Origin: Physcia stellaris
Lineage: Eukaryota > Ascomycota > Lecanoromycetes > Caliciales > Physciaceae
Reading direction: 5' to 3'
Length of the DNA stretch: 64,000 nucleotides
NCBI GenBank assembly: GCA_018902385.1
Contig: JABSSW010000001.1
Coordinates: forward strand, 372,001 to 436,000
Position numbers and translations under genes: made by a program. Positions 37,004 through 48,988 of this stretch are shown here, piece by piece (the stretch's first letter is position 1; the number at the start of each line of letters is the position of its first letter). The notes beneath the pieces are model-generated. The model saw only the letters and a program-made list of their open reading frames with translations. It ran no database searches and was not told where the DNA came from.

Positions 37004-38013
37004 ATGGGCTTCTTGTCCATCTTCTCCGCCATCCCCCGCCAATGGCGAACCCCTAGGACTATCTACGTTCTGTTCTCCATCGAGCTCGCTCTCAGTGTCG
37101 CCGCTCTTGCTCTGTACGGTATCGCACAACCGGATCTCTATCGATCAAGATTATGGCAGGAAGGTTCCGACCACGGCTGGGCCAGCAATCCTGATGAGAT
37201 CGTCTACGCCTACGCAAACTACAAACCCATCCCAGTGCCATTAGTATGGAGTCAATTGTAATCCCCCCTGTCCCCTTCTCCCTCCACATACCCCCAAATC
37301 TATCAAAACCCGTCATGACGACTCCGGGAAACTAACATCTCACCTCCAGCGTCACAAACTTCAACGTCATAATCGCCGTCCTCTCCCTCTTCCTCCTCCT
37401 CGTAAAAGGCATCCTATTCATCTGCTCCGTCTTCTACCCGCTCCTCAGCGCCCTCATCCACGCCGTCCTCATCGCCCTCTACGCAATCAGCATCCACGCC
37501 CAAGCCGCCCCCGACACGAGCGACCCAGACCACCCCCAGCCCGGCGCCCCGTGGTACCTGACCCACTCCTGCGGCGCGCCCGTCTCGCCTTCCCTCCAAG
37601 GCTACTGCAAGCAAGCGAAAGCCTCCTTCGCAGTCACGATCCTGCTGCTGTCCCTCTTCTTCGCCTACCTCGTCCTAGCGCTCTACTCGCTTTACCCCAC
37701 GCGCGCGTTCCGCGCTTCCCGAGCGTCGAAGCTGGGCGATGAGGACGAGGAGGCGGCGCGGCCGTGGGAGATGAGTCAGGTTCCGCCGACGCCGGGAACG
37801 AGTGGGGGCTTGAAGAGCCCGACTACCCCGCGGACGATGGCGTTTGAGACGCTCTCGGGGGACAGGAAGGGGAAGGGCAAGGGGAAGGGGAGGAAGGCTA
37901 GTGGGCTTGCGGCAGAGCAGCAGGTTAGGACCGGGGAGGGGAACCAGGGGGTCCCGTTGAGGCATCATATCAGTATGGGGGATGAAACCTATCAAGGGCC
38001 GAGTGCGCGGTGA
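37004..38013 (+). CDS. Four-helix membrane protein of unknown function
   Basis: Two exons (37004-37257, 37350-38013) encode 305 residues. The start ATG is at 37004. Helices are at about 19-38 (TIYVLFSIELALSVAALALY), 88-110 (VIIAVLSLFLLLVKGILFIC), 113-130 (PLLSALIHAVLIALYAIS) and 168-190 (ASFAVTILLLSLFFAYLVLA). The loop between helices 3 and 4 carries Cys-containing text (LTHSCGAPV, LQGYCKQAK). The C-terminal tail is disordered, with a GKGKGKGRK run. The layout is MARVEL-like (four helices, small protein), a fold used for membrane apposition and sterol-rich domains, but I cannot confirm the family. Many Pezizomycotina carry uncharacterised proteins of this design. The intron restores SQFVTNFNV across the junction. 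Confidence 0.75.
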
Positions 38014-39853
38014 TTTCAACTTTGACGATGTGGACTACCTGAAGAGGGTGGGAAAATGGACAGGCTTGCATGGTTGGAAAAGGGGGTTCAGGTCACGCAT
38101 TTGGAGTCGGTTGTTGTAGCTGCATGGCTCTGGGTCTTGGTTAATTCTTAGTAAAAGAGTGGGATTTGATATTCTGCCTTTGTAAATAGTATATGTACCC
38201 TCTCGCCTAAATTGGATCATAGTCCTTTTTATACCAGGAAGCAGGCTTCGTCAGCAATATATACATCGACTGAAACTCAACGCCCCAGGCAGTCAGGAGA
38301 CACCCCCTGTCATCCTTTCATTCTCCCTCCTAATAGAGGATTGGGCCACAACAGTACAGCAGGGGCTTCCAATAGAGCAATAATGACTGTTGATAATCAA
38401 ATGGCTGGAGACAGGCTTTGCCACCTAGATCCGTGCTGCTATTGCAGACCTGTAGGTGATCAGATCCATACAGCGAGCCGATCTCTGCACTCTTCTACGC
38501 AAGGACTCACAACTAGAGAATTCACATATTGCGGGGAGATACATCAGATCTGTTAGCCATCTTAGTTCTTCCGGTATTCCATACAAAGGCATTAATCCTT
38601 GTATCGGTTCCATTGGCCCCAAGAGACTGGGAGATGCTGTCTAGGTAGTACGCACACTGCCGACGAAAAGTTCCATCTTGAGGATTTTTCAGGTGTCTAT
38701 TTCTAGATCGAGATTGGCTGACAACGCTGATACTGGGCTGCTAACCCAACAAAAAATTATTTTCTTCCCCTCCACCCTCTAGGTTTTCATCAACCTCCTT
38801 GTTTCCCTCGCCAACTGCTGTTTAACTTGTCTCATTCACTCTTTCATTTGCGCTGGAGCTCGTGATGCAGCTCTAATGTACTTGAGCCTCTTCTTGCAGA
38901 TTTGGCTATTTGAGGTTGGCAGACCAGTTCGACGTTTTTTATGTCCTTTTGCGTCTCGGTGATTTGGTCTCTTCATCGTCTGTAACAGCCCATTGACAGC
39001 GAAACTCAACGGATAGTGAGGAGACTCTCCGAGGGCCTCACCTATCACTTTGGAGGGTGTTGTTGGCTTCTGGAGCTTCAAATCCCATGGATTCTTAGCA
39101 CTCACTGGCCGTTGACTTTCATCTCAAGATAGTAGTCTCGACGGCAGCAGCTCAGTGCTTTTGCTTTAGAATTAGAAACGCTCGAGATGCGTCGTCTATC
39201 GCATTGAATTCCAAGCTCCCAGTCGGATGTAGACTCCGTCGTCTCCAGATATCGACTTCCTCCGGCGCTTGCGTCTTGCCACTGCCGTTGTAGCGCATTA
39301 CCGAGCCATGTAGACACACGATCAAATAGTCCTACGAATGATCCTGTAGTATGTAACTTACAATTCATGGGAATAAGCATTCCCTCCCCTTTACCTGGCG
39401 GGAACGTTCGGCTGTAACAACTCTTCTAATGAAAACAGAACCTTCACGTAATCGGAAGTCCTGGGTTAAGTCACATCTCATCCATCGCATAGACCCTATT
39501 CCGTCCAATGGTAGCAATCTTTTTCTGCGTTATGCACCGAGTACTCAGACAAGATTGGAACCTCAATATTTCGTGAAAAGATTGCGTTATTGACAGCATC
39601 GATACTGTAGTCGTTCTGGATGCTGACAGTCCCCAACGATCTGCATCCTCCATCATGATCAGACATGTGGTATATCACGAGCTACACAGCTGAAGGAGGA
39701 TAGCAACAGGGTGAGATTTTTGGGTTTCGTCGGAAAGACTAAGGCATGAGTTGTGGCAGGGACTTGCAAATTTTGCAGACAATCCTCTCAACTTTTGCAT
39801 CTTTGAGGTCTCTGAGGCTCTTTGATTGAGCAGCCAGAGATCGAGATGTTGAG
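38014..39853. other. Convergent, gene-poor region
   Basis: About 1.8 kb. A minus-strand frame at 39380-39102 with an ATG (39366 region, CKLHTTGSFVGLFDRV) and a following basic frame at 39105-38836 could suggest a spliced gene, but the phases do not agree. No feature is supported. Confidence 0.4.
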
Positions 39854-41194
39854 CTAGTCCTTGCACGCTGAACCTGCTTGTGGTGCAGACGACATTCTTG
39901 GTGCAAGCGGCTCCCCTCCATTCACTAGAGATTCTTCGGGCTTTTTGATTTTGCGTGGACCCTTGTGTCTTGACATCCTCCATCGTCTCTTTACTTGCAA
40001 GTCTTTGTTCGTATTCGTCCCCTCTGGTAACCTCTCCTTCATCTTTACTGATCCCCTGAGCCTGATGATCTTGCTTGGTGTCTTCCGTCTCTTAGCGTAG
40101 TGCGCGTACATGTGAGCATCATGCTCTGGCTTGATTCGAGGACCAGGCAACCGATAACTCCCATTTGAATATAGCAATGCTTGCTCCCCGGACATCCCGG
40201 GGAATTCCTCTAGACGGGCTACTCGTCCTACAACTATGACATGGTCTCCTACTGTCACGCTTTTGTCAGGTATAAATTCGCATTGCATCCACCAAATAAA
40301 GCCTTGTCTTGCGAGACCTGCGGGTATGCTCCTCTTCATACGGTCAAGCACTAGATCGCTATCTTCGCTCTTTCCTGTAAAGGCATCGGCGAGAAAAGCG
40401 TTGTTGACTGCGAAGACCGTGAAGGAGCCAGTCTTTTTGATTTCTTCGAAGGTGCCGGATGGTACTTTGACATTGAAGGAGACAAATGGTTCTGGTTCAA
40501 TTGTCACGGAATTGAATGACGAGGCAAGCATGCCCTTGTTGCCTAGCCAGGGCAACGAGTCTGTCCGCATGCTTCTTGATGTTTGATTGGCAAGGACGAG
40601 GACTGGACCTTGGGGTATGAGGCGCATGAGCTGCATGAATTTATCCACTTGTTTGATGCCGATTTTGTGAGACCCGATTTGACTATCAGAGCTGGTAGAA
40701 TGATTTGCAGAGTCTCCACCTTCCGGCTCCTCAGCTGTCAAGGAACCTGACATTTCCCGCATGTATTCAGGACTTCCTGTCTCTAAACATTAGACAATCA
40801 AGGCATTTCACGATTTAGAATGAATTATACCACTACCATTCTCCATTGATATGCTGCTTTCCGCCTCTTTCGGATCAATATACCCATTGCTTGCGTAGTA
40901 TTTGAGCGGCGCATCACGTTTCAATGGCTCGCTTTTCAATCTGTGGACGTCTACCCTCCTCACCAAAGCTACCCTTCTCTCCGAAGTTCTCCTTCTCACC
41001 AAAGCTCTTTCTAGAGCTGTCGTCCTTTCTGATTCTTTGGCCTTGACGTGGCGGATGGAAAAATGGCCATATCGCAGTCCTATGTGACCTTTTGAAGTCG
41101 CAAACGCGGGTAGAGACACGCGTTGTAGCAGCTTTTTTGGCGTGCGGGGACAGAGGCGTGATACATATTCTATGAGCCCTTGGCAATTACTCAT
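39854..41194 (-). CDS. Flavin-reductase-like protein with probable mitochondrial presequence
   Basis: Two exons (41194-40837, 40782-39854) give 428 residues. Residues 1-60 are basic and hydroxylated (CPRTPKKLLQRVSLPAFATS), fitting a mitochondrial targeting peptide. A charged linker (SERTTALERALVRRRTSERR) follows. The flavin-reductase/FMN-binding split-barrel domain lies at about 150-320: FMQLMRLIPQGPVLVLANQT, GMLASSFNSVTIEPEPFVSF, NVKVPSGTFEEIKKTGSFTV, AVNNAFLADAFTGKSEDSD, CEFIPDKSVTVGDHVIVVGR. The C-terminus is basic and disordered. Such proteins bind FMN and reduce it or a flavin-dependent partner with NAD(P)H; the partner is unknown. The domain is fuller than most but the tail is longer than usual. 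Confidence 0.82.
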
Positions 41195-42988
41195 GAAGCC
41201 AAGGTATTGTAAGTTCTGCGATAGCTATATCAGGGCTAGATTTATTTATTATTGACGAGGTTGAATTTGTGGCATAAACCCCGTAAACCCCGACGTTAGT
41301 TCGAGCTTCACAGTACTATCACCAGCTATAAAATCCGAGCTCGCCGAAGGATCGATCGAGGGAGTTTGAGAGTTCTCAAGTGGGTCCTATTGAGAGCGCC
41401 CAAAGTCAGAAAGAATTGAGCTTATCAGCCACTCGGACGGGCAGTAACCAATCTCGTAGGATTCCGCGAATGGCGTAACCGGGACACTCGACTTCGACAA
41501 GATGTAGCAAGTTCTGAAGATCAGCAAAGATGAGCTGCGCGCTTCTTCATACCGCCATCGGCGATCTTGCTCGCCGCGGAAGCTTTTTATAAACGTGCAA
41601 AGTTCTGATTCCAGCACAATTGGCTGGTGATCCATCCGTATGAGCACGACAAAGACATCCCCAATCAGCTTTCCTAGAAGGGATTCGAACCACCAACTCA
41701 CCCAGAACAGAACGTTGACAAGTGAAGAAGATATGTTGCTCGGAGCAGGCCCAGATATCGGCCTGGGGTCGTCAAGATATGTTTGAACAGGCCACCACGA
41801 CCGCGATTGTTCGTCTTGAACTCGTCTTCACAACTAAAGATAGATATACTAATTTGACTAGCAGCTGCACAACTCGATCTATAGATTGATGACAGTTCTG
41901 CGACAGATCAGAAGCTGTTTATTAAGGTGGGTAGTGCAGAGCTCTTGCACAGATGCAAATTGTTCTCCTGCCTAACCAGCACGCTCTCGTCTATATCGAA
42001 GAGATGATGAACATCATGACATTTGTATTCGCAGCTCCGTATGCTCTAAGAATGTACAGTACGCACTCTTTTACTGTCCACGGCTCGTGAACCAATGCCT
42101 GTGCTGGTTCACTATATACAAATGGTAGAGCCATTGGAAAAAGCGAATTAGAGCCCTATCGATTGTCTGGACGGTTCACCAAACTACCAAAGTGCCACTT
42201 TCATGATAGGTAATACTTTCAACCCCGGAGGTGCATTCTCATTCTTGCCCTTTTCTTTTCTCACTCGTAGCTCGAGTAGAGTATCAGCGACTCTACACTG
42301 AATTCACTGACGAAATAGTGGCTTTCTCAGTGTCAGCAGCCAGAAGCAACAGAAGATATTGTCGCGCTACGCTCAAGCGAGGATGTAGAATACTCAACAG
42401 TGTGCCTTTCTTTTTCCAAATTGGGGTGTCAATGCCCTCTTTTGACTCCTTGCCGAATGCCAACATCTCACACATTAAGCTCGTTTTCGAAAAATGGAAG
42501 TTAGCATCAGTTTCTCATTTAACGCTAGAGATTAGGACCAAACCCAGAAATCCAGATGCTAATTGAGTGAACACGCCAATGGCTTGTTCACGGCTGTGTT
42601 CCTAGGCTTGAACAGCTCGATCTGCCTTGCCATGGCAAGGCATACGAGCCAAGATGGTGGAGCTGTTTAGTTTATCATAAGTGCGGATGCGGCCAAGCAG
42701 GAGCCAAAACCCTACCAATTATGACTGAGGAGTATCATTGACTAGAAAGCGAACAAGTCTCCAATATCGTACCATACATGCCGTTACCAACCAATTTCAG
42801 ATACAATTAACGAAAAGGCGGTCGACCATGGATTCATTTTCCTCGAAAAGCATTGGGCAGCATTTTAATGATAGCCCGAAGGGTCTTTCATCGACGATAA
42901 ATATCGTGTTCCCTTGATGTTATCGATCTGAAGTACCAGATAAAAAGATATACTCTACCTCATCCAAAGGAAACACTTAGTGCCCATC
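41195..42988. other. Gene-poor intergenic region
   Basis: About 1.8 kb upstream of two divergent genes. A minus-strand frame (41701-41387) reads SLLGKLIGDVFVVLIRMD but has no ATG. A GGTTCGAATCC match near 41676 on the minus strand looks like a tRNA B-box, but no A-box or cloverleaf fits. Nothing else recognised. Confidence 0.4.
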
Positions 42989-43787
42989 ATGACGACCGAG
43001 ATCACCGAAACTATGCCGCAGGAGAGCGTTTCGCAAACAGTTGTAACCGCATCTGCAGGTGCGAGTGCTGGAGCACGCATCCTGTATGTTGATCGTGTAG
43101 GCTGGTATTGTAAGTCTACCCGAGGCATTGTCATTGCTTTTGAGGGAAGGGTTTTGAGTAATCGGATTTGTACTGAGAGCAAAAAGTCTGAAAAAATTGA
43201 AAATCAGCTCTGGTCAAAAGCTCACCCGAGAATGTCCACGCTGAGTCCGAGCAGACACGCAGATCCTCGAAAACGACAAGACCACTCCACTTTACACCAT
43301 CAGCAACAAATACGGTACCACGGAGTCTGGCCCTCGTATGACCTTCACCAACGCTACCACGAAAGCAGTCATGGGGACAGTTACCATACACGCATTGTCC
43401 AAAAACATGGATCTTGTCGTTCACGACAAACCCATCTGCCTCGAAGCGTCGAACGCTATAACTTCAGGCCGCATATTCTCGAGTCAAGCGGCCGCTGGGC
43501 GCAAATTTAAGTGGACATTCGACAGTGCTTTCGTCCACGGCCTGGCTTGCAGCGACGAAAAGGACAAAGTCATTGCCAAATTCGTTGGCCATTCTTCTCT
43601 TACCAAAGGGGAGAACTATTTTGAGATCGACCCAGAGGTTGAAGGGGAGCTTGTGGATGAGATCTTAGTTGGTGGGTTGGCTATGGCGGAGCGCAGAGCA
43701 CAGAGGAATCGCCATGGGTTTGGGGGTACGGTCGTCAGTGGACTTCGGGCTGCCGGCCATCCCTTCAAAAGCTCAAGCCACGCTTAG
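42989..43787 (+). CDS. LURP1/tubby-like small protein (tentative)
   Basis: Two exons (42989-43109, 43255-43787) give 217 residues. Exon 1 ends ARILYVDRVGWY, and exon 2 continues YTQILENDKTTPLYTISNK, then SGPRMTFTNATTKAVMGTVT, IHALSKNMDLVVHDKPICLE, GRKFKWTFDSAFVHGLACSD, KVIAKFVGHSSLTKGENYFE and DEILVGGLAMAERRAQR. The order (short repeated beta strands, a central W-containing strand, a final hydrophobic helix) is what I expect of the LURP-one/tubby C-terminal fold, found in many uncharacterised fungal proteins. It has no signal peptide, so it is probably cytosolic or membrane-peripheral. The fold call is by pattern only. Function is unknown. Confidence 0.65.
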
Positions 43788-44146
43788 AGGAAAGCGGTAT
43801 TCTGTTGTTACACGAAGACCTTATGACCATGTTGTTCGGGAATTTGGATGAATCTGGGGGCACTGGAGCACTGGAATAGACATCCCATAAAGTTGAAGTA
43901 CGTAGCAGGTAGCGATGAAAGCATTCTACTAGTGGAATCTTTTACCCACGAATCAAACTTCGAGAAGCTTTTTCGTCGATAATGCTCCTACTTCGTGATT
44001 TTTGCGGTTAATCTCGAGTAAAGCCAGCGGGAGGCAGATCACGGAACGATCTATTTTTAGCACCAAAGATATTTCAACTCGAAGTGCAAATCAAAATCCA
44101 ATCCAGAACCTCCCAGCCCAAACTCCACCAACAAGAGACTCAAAGA
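43788..44146. other. Short intergenic region before bL31m
   Basis: Contains the 3' region of the preceding gene and the bL31m promoter. No gene is seen. Confidence 0.5.
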
Positions 44147-44674
44147 ATGCCACTCCACCAAACCCTCCGCCGCCCTCTCCTCTCTCCCTCCCCCCACCCC
44201 ACCATATCCACCCCAACCCACCACCCCCAAATCCGCCACGCCTCCCTCCTCCGGCGTCCGAAGCGGCCCTACACATTCACGCAACTCGTCGCGCTCTCCG
44301 ACGGCAGCACCTACCTGCAACGTACCACCTCCCCCTCCCCGATCCAGAAAAGCACAAAAGACACGCGCAACACGCCCCTCTGGAACCCGTCGAGCCAGAA
44401 GCTGCTGAACGTGGAGGCTGATGAGGCGGGGCGGCTGAGGGCGTTTCGGGAGCGGTTTGGGCGCGGGTGGGATGCGGAGAGGATGGGGGAGGAGGATGAG
44501 AGGCGGGCTAGGGGAAGTGGGGAAGGAGGGGGAGAGGGGAGGGGGGAAGAGGAGGAGGATAATTTGATGGATTTGATTGGGGGCTATGGTGTCCAGGCTG
44601 AGGAGAGGGGGGAGGCGAAGGGGGTTAGGGAGGGGAAGGAGAGGAGTGGGAAGGGGAAGGGTGGGGAGCGGTGA
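44147..44674 (+). CDS. MRPL36: Mitochondrial ribosomal protein bL31m
   Basis: A single exon of 175 residues starting at the ATG at 44147; upstream in-frame sequence lacks another ATG. An N-terminal presequence (MPLHQTLRRPLLS) is followed by the bL31m core: KRPYTFTQLVALSDGSTYLQ, TTSPSPIQKSTKDTRNTPLW and KLLNVEADEAGRLRAFRERF, then GRGWDAE. The C-terminus is a very Gly/Glu/Lys-rich tail (about residues 130-175), longer and lower in complexity than in yeast Mrpl36. bL31m is a large-subunit protein of the mitochondrial ribosome, near the bridge to the small subunit. The core motifs leave little doubt; the tail composition may be lineage-specific. Confidence 0.88.
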   Translation: MPLHQTLRRPLLSPSPHPTISTPTHHPQIRHASLLRRPKRPYTFTQLVALSDGSTYLQRTTSPSPIQKSTKDTRNTPLWNPSSQKLLNVEADEAGRLRAFRERFGRGWDAERMGEEDERRARGSGEGGGEGRGEEEEDNLMDLIGGYGVQAEERGEAKGVREGKERSGKGKGGER

Positions 44675-45386
44675 GCGCGAGGGGGGTTGGGTGAGCTTTC
44701 AGGCCCGAGGGCCGTTGAGCAGGACGCTACGAGGGTGGGCAGAGATTCGGCTGCTGGAGGACTATGAGGTATTCTAGGAGGGGTAGTGACTGGAGGCATT
44801 AGAGGGGTGCTGTGGTAGGAATATTCTGGGCCATGGGAGCTTTTCATAATGAAGCCTGGGAGGGAGGAGGATGATTCATCAGATGAAGCTACGCCAAGGG
44901 CGTCAGGACTCTCTGGTCTTGGTCTTGCAATCGCAATTCGCATTGCCTTTGTTAAATAGCGGCCCCTATACCAACTTGCAGCTAGTCATCCTCGAAAGTA
45001 GGAACAGTCGGTCATGCACTTGCTCATCTTCCTCCGGATTCATCTGTGTCTCAAGTCACTCCGGCTAGCGCTTAATGTGAGTTCTGACTGCCTACCATTC
45101 TGTCAATCCTAGGCTCAGCGTCATTGTATATCTCATTTCTTTGCTTTCTATCAGTATAAAGATGTCTGGCCTACGGCGTACCGTCCACATCCCAATCGAG
45201 CATTTTCGAACGATCCCTAGAACACTCTGTTACCCAATCACCACGATTGAAAGCTTCAGGCTTTTTGGTTGACTTTGAGCCATCGACTACCTCAAATCAG
45301 CCACGCACCTATCGAACGCTCCAGCAACCGAAGCACCTCTCAACAACGGTCCCTCACCCACGCCATACCGCGAACCTGCCGCTAGC

Positions 45387-45512
45387 ATGGACCCAGCTAC
45401 CTTGACTGTGGTGATCGTCATCCCTGTTGCAGTAGTCATACTCATCGCCGCCGTATGGTTTCTGAGATGCACAGTCAGACCGCCGAGGTGGTTGTTCCCT
45501 TATGCATACTGA
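45387..45512 (+). CDS. Candidate single-pass membrane microprotein (41 aa)
   Basis: The ATG at 45387 opens a 41-residue frame: MDPATLTVVIVIPVAVVILI, then AAVWFLRCTVRPPRWLFPYA and Y. It is a short polar start, a strong 20-residue transmembrane segment (TLTVVIVIPVAVVILIAAVW) and a short basic tail with Arg, so the C-terminus should face the cytosol. The frame is open for about 36 codons upstream (Pro/Thr-rich, NNGPSPTPYREPAAS), so it could be the end of a spliced protein rather than an independent one. No family is recognised. Similar design is seen in the frame at 46159. Confidence 0.35.
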   Translation: MDPATLTVVIVIPVAVVILIAAVWFLRCTVRPPRWLFPYAY

Positions 45513-46158
45513 CATTGGAAATCATGGGCATGGCAGGCAGAGGTTTTTTGGGTTGAAGAAGGTTGAAGGATAAGCGAACTCGGTGCGATTCGAATGAAAT
45601 AGAGAAAAGGATATCAAGGTTCAATAGCGTGTTGTCTGTACTTCGAGCTGGATTTGATTTGCGAATATGAGTAGACGATTTCCCGACCCCGGGCAGTTTG
45701 GTCCACCACGAAGTCGTGACTCTATGCACTGCCCAGTAGTGCTCGTACACAGACAGACTGTACCAATCTGACGCGCTGTTGCAGAAGGTGATCCTCGTAA
45801 TGAATGTTCCAGAATTGACTCACCTAAATGCCAGCGATGCCTACCTTCTTAGTCTCCTGTTTGCTTCCAGGTTTGCGAATTCTCTTTACCCTTTGCAGAC
45901 ATACATCTCTATCTTCTGAAAGCATCCCGCAGTATAGTTGTGCAGTTGAACCTCTTGCCTTCTTGATCTTACATAACTTAGTACTTCTCCTTCCCACTAC
46001 GAGCCTCGTGCCTAGCCCCCCCAGCTCCAGGGTATCCCTTCTACGAGCTCTGGGTCCCATCGTCGACTTGAGATAGACACAATCTTCAACCAGATTCGTA
46101 CGCCTGTTCGCTTCGCTTCACATTTTACAGCTCCAACTTTAAAGGGTTTTACGCAGCT

Positions 46159-46302
46159 ATGAAACCCAACAATGTGATTGCCGTCATCGTCATTTCATTG
46201 CTAGCTGCTATCATTTTAAGCGTGTGGTTCGTATGTTGGCGGCACTTAAGGAATATCAGAGAGCAAGACGCCGCTCAATCAGATGTGGCTGGCACTGACT
46301 GA
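46159..46302 (+). CDS. Candidate single-pass membrane microprotein (47 aa)
   Basis: The ATG at 46159 gives MKPNNVIAVIVISLLAAIIL, then SVWFVCWRHLRNIREQDAAQ and SDVAGTD. One transmembrane segment (VIAVIVISLLAAIILSVWFV) is followed by a basic juxtamembrane stretch and an acidic end. It lies about 650 bp after the similar frame at 45387, on the same strand, and has the same architecture: short polar start, one helix, W-F and Cys-Arg after it (VWFLRC against VWFVCW). It may be a diverged paralogue or chance. Expression data would decide. Confidence 0.35.
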   Translation: MKPNNVIAVIVISLLAAIILSVWFVCWRHLRNIREQDAAQSDVAGTD

Positions 46303-47035
46303 AAGATCTGCGAAGATTGCACGCTCAGGGCCCACCGTAGGGGACATAGAAGGATTTCCTTCATACCATCTCTTTCAGTCTATTGGAACAAAAACAAGAT
46401 GTTGGAGCTGAGTGGGCGAAAGCTTGAGAAATGGAAGCTTAGGATATCCAGCGTCAGGAGTTCTCTTCGGATAAAATGATGTCGTTATTTCTTACGAAAA
46501 TTATGGACGTTGAATTGGAATAACATCTGTGGGAGATTCTCTGCCAGTGACAAAGGATACGAGAATGCACATAGAATTGAGATAGCAGGCCAATTGCTTT
46601 ACGGGGATAAATGACTGACCCAGAATCACTTTTGGCTTAGGTAGTTCTACTCGTACTGGTGGTTCCCCCAAATTCGATCTTGATCTGGATTATGTGCTAC
46701 GTCAGGGTATATTTTCAACAATCACCTTGGCATAGTGCTTCATTGATCTTCATTATACAGTGACAACTGAGTGATAGAGTGGGATTGTCCTTTGATGAGA
46801 TCATGTGGTTGCTGCAGGAACCAGATGAAAGTGTCGGAGATTATTATTGAGCCACGGTTGAAATGATCGCCTCGGCTACGGGAAAGCCAGGGTTGCCATC
46901 CCGCCCAACGACCACGCTAAACATTGATAAACCAACGCGACGCGACCATTTCTACATCTTATTAACTCTACATTCCTACTGTATCTTCATATACAATCCT
47001 CATGGCTCATATGTTTTAACCATCTTGTCTTGAGC

Positions 47036-48988
47036 ATGGCTAGCAATACCACAGGTCAGCGGTCCGCATCACCGCTCGAGAAAGAATCATGTATATCAGA
47101 AGCATCGGGCGGTAGCAGCTTTGCCTTCCTCGTCCACTCTCAGGACACCCTGAATAATAACCTCCCGCCAAACGTCGACAATCAGCCTCTAGCTCGTCAG
47201 AAGCGTCGCCGTACCAGGTATTGTGCGTGCCTGTTGATGCTCGGAAGGAAAGCTGACTTGGTGTAAACATAGCCCCCAAGACCAAGCAATCCTCGAGGCC
47301 GAATATGAGAAGAATTGCAAACCAGACAAGGCTGCTCGACTGGAAATAGTCAAACGCGTGGCTCTCGGAGAGAAAGAGGTGCAGGTCGGTCCTACTTAGA
47401 CTGATGCCAAGATGCAATTCGCCTTTGGGGCTTGAACCCATCAGTACAGATACTTTTGTCTGATCAGCGAGCTGACCACCTTCCACCGCAGATATGGTTT
47501 CAGAACCGTCGTCAGATAGCTCGCCGCAGATCTCAGCCATTTTCTTCACAGGAGAGCGGGATCTCCGACACGTTTTCGAGTCAAGAGAGCAATGTGACCA
47601 CGACATTCTCTAGCTCCTCTGCTCCGGATTTACGCGATGAGTCCTTTTCCAGTCAAAGCACCCTTCAGCAAAGCCAGACAGTACCAGACAGTACGGCATC
47701 GGCGCGAGTTGACCAGAAGGGCAACAATGAGGCAGGTGCCAAGAGCTCAGCCGCAGAGAGTGTAACAGTGGAGATACCGGCCGCTGATATAGCTCCTCCG
47801 CCTGAGAAAGAGGCCGGCGCCTTGATCGACCCCACAAATTTGGAAGGCTCCTCGACGAATTGTACGGAACCATTTCAACCTCATTGTAGTGTTGATTTGG
47901 CTAATTGCGACACAGTATCTTTCCCACTAGTGAATTCATCGACCTCTCAGAAACCGCGACCGGCATTTGCTAGTCGTCGTAGCTCTTCCTTCATTATACA
48001 TCAAGATCGCGCCAAGTCCCATTCTGCTTCAGGCGTGCGACCAGATGCAGACAAGCTGAAGCCTCGTAATGCCATATCTCTGCCATCGACGCTTCGACGT
48101 ACTTCTTCCTTGCTTAAGCTTTCCACTTCCTTTGATGGGAAGGCCAAAGTGACCACTGGCTCCGAGTCTCCATCACCGCCCAAGATACGCGCAACACGCC
48201 CAATCACTGGACTGCAACGAAGCCAGAGTGCTGTCGAACCGAGCCGTCAGCCCGATGGAGACATCCTCTTCCCTACTTTCAGATCGCCAAAGCGTTTGAT
48301 GACCGGCCGCTCCCGTGATGCTCGTACTTGGGAGTTCTATTGCGACAATGACGCCCGAGATGCCCTGACTGAACATGCAGAGCGTGAGCAAAGTGGCTCT
48401 GCCGCCGGTGCAATCAGTCTCATCAGGTCTCAGAGCAACAGAGCGCTTGCATCAAATCCCAACAAGCGAAATACAAATGCAGCAAAGATTGATCCATCAA
48501 AACCACTAAAAGCGGATGAGGCTAAAACCCAGAAACGCAAGCTCAGCCGCACAATCTCGTCTGTTGCTCGGCTTCAAACAGCCAGCAGCGGCAGGCAGGC
48601 CATCGTCCCAGGACCGAAGAAGCCAAAGTCTAGTTCGCAGTCTGAGCTTCTTGTCGATCCTGGCGATTCTGACAAGGAAAATTGGGAGCCTGGCACCCAA
48701 ACCCGAGTTCACCGTAGACGTCGACCAGCCCACTCAGTGCATCAAGCACGTAGAATGCAATCTGTGCTTAAAGAGAGTCTTTATATCCCGAGTCAGTCAA
48801 CAAGTCTTGATGCTCTCTTAAATCGTGAGGGTGGCGTTACTCCCTCGGATGATCAGGAGAATGATGCTCAACCGAAAAATGAGAAGGAGGTTACAGATCT
48901 TGCGGGTGATGGTGATGTAGCGCGTGAGCCAGATGACTTGGACTGTGTTCAGAATCTATTGTCCTTGCGGCAAGGCGCATGGCGATAG
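47036..48988 (+). CDS. Homeodomain transcription factor
   Basis: Three exons (47036-47217, 47273-47384, 47492-48988) give 596 residues. The homeodomain spans about 55-115 and is split by both introns: ARQKRRRTSPQDQAILEAEY, EKNCKPDKAARLEIVKRVAL, GEKEVQIWFQNRRQIARRRS. The recognition helix IWFQNRRQIARRR is intact. The remaining 480 residues are disordered and Ser-rich, with a second conserved-looking patch (RSRDARTWEFYCDNDARDAL). The layout (N-terminal homeodomain, long disordered tail) resembles the fungal Yox1/Phx1-type factors, which control cell-cycle or stationary-phase genes. The subgroup is inferred. Expected to be nuclear. Confidence 0.92.

Larger units (their letters stand above)
44675..47035. 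other. Gene-poor region holding two microprotein frames
   Basis: About 2.4 kb between bL31m and the homeobox gene. Apart from the two short membrane-protein frames listed separately, I see only chance frames. The last ~200 bp are the homeobox promoter. Confidence 0.45.

Noticed and set aside
41660-41710. tRNA B-box-like GGTTCGAATCC on the minus strand
   Set aside because: No A-box at the right distance and the T-stem pairs poorly, so no cloverleaf forms.
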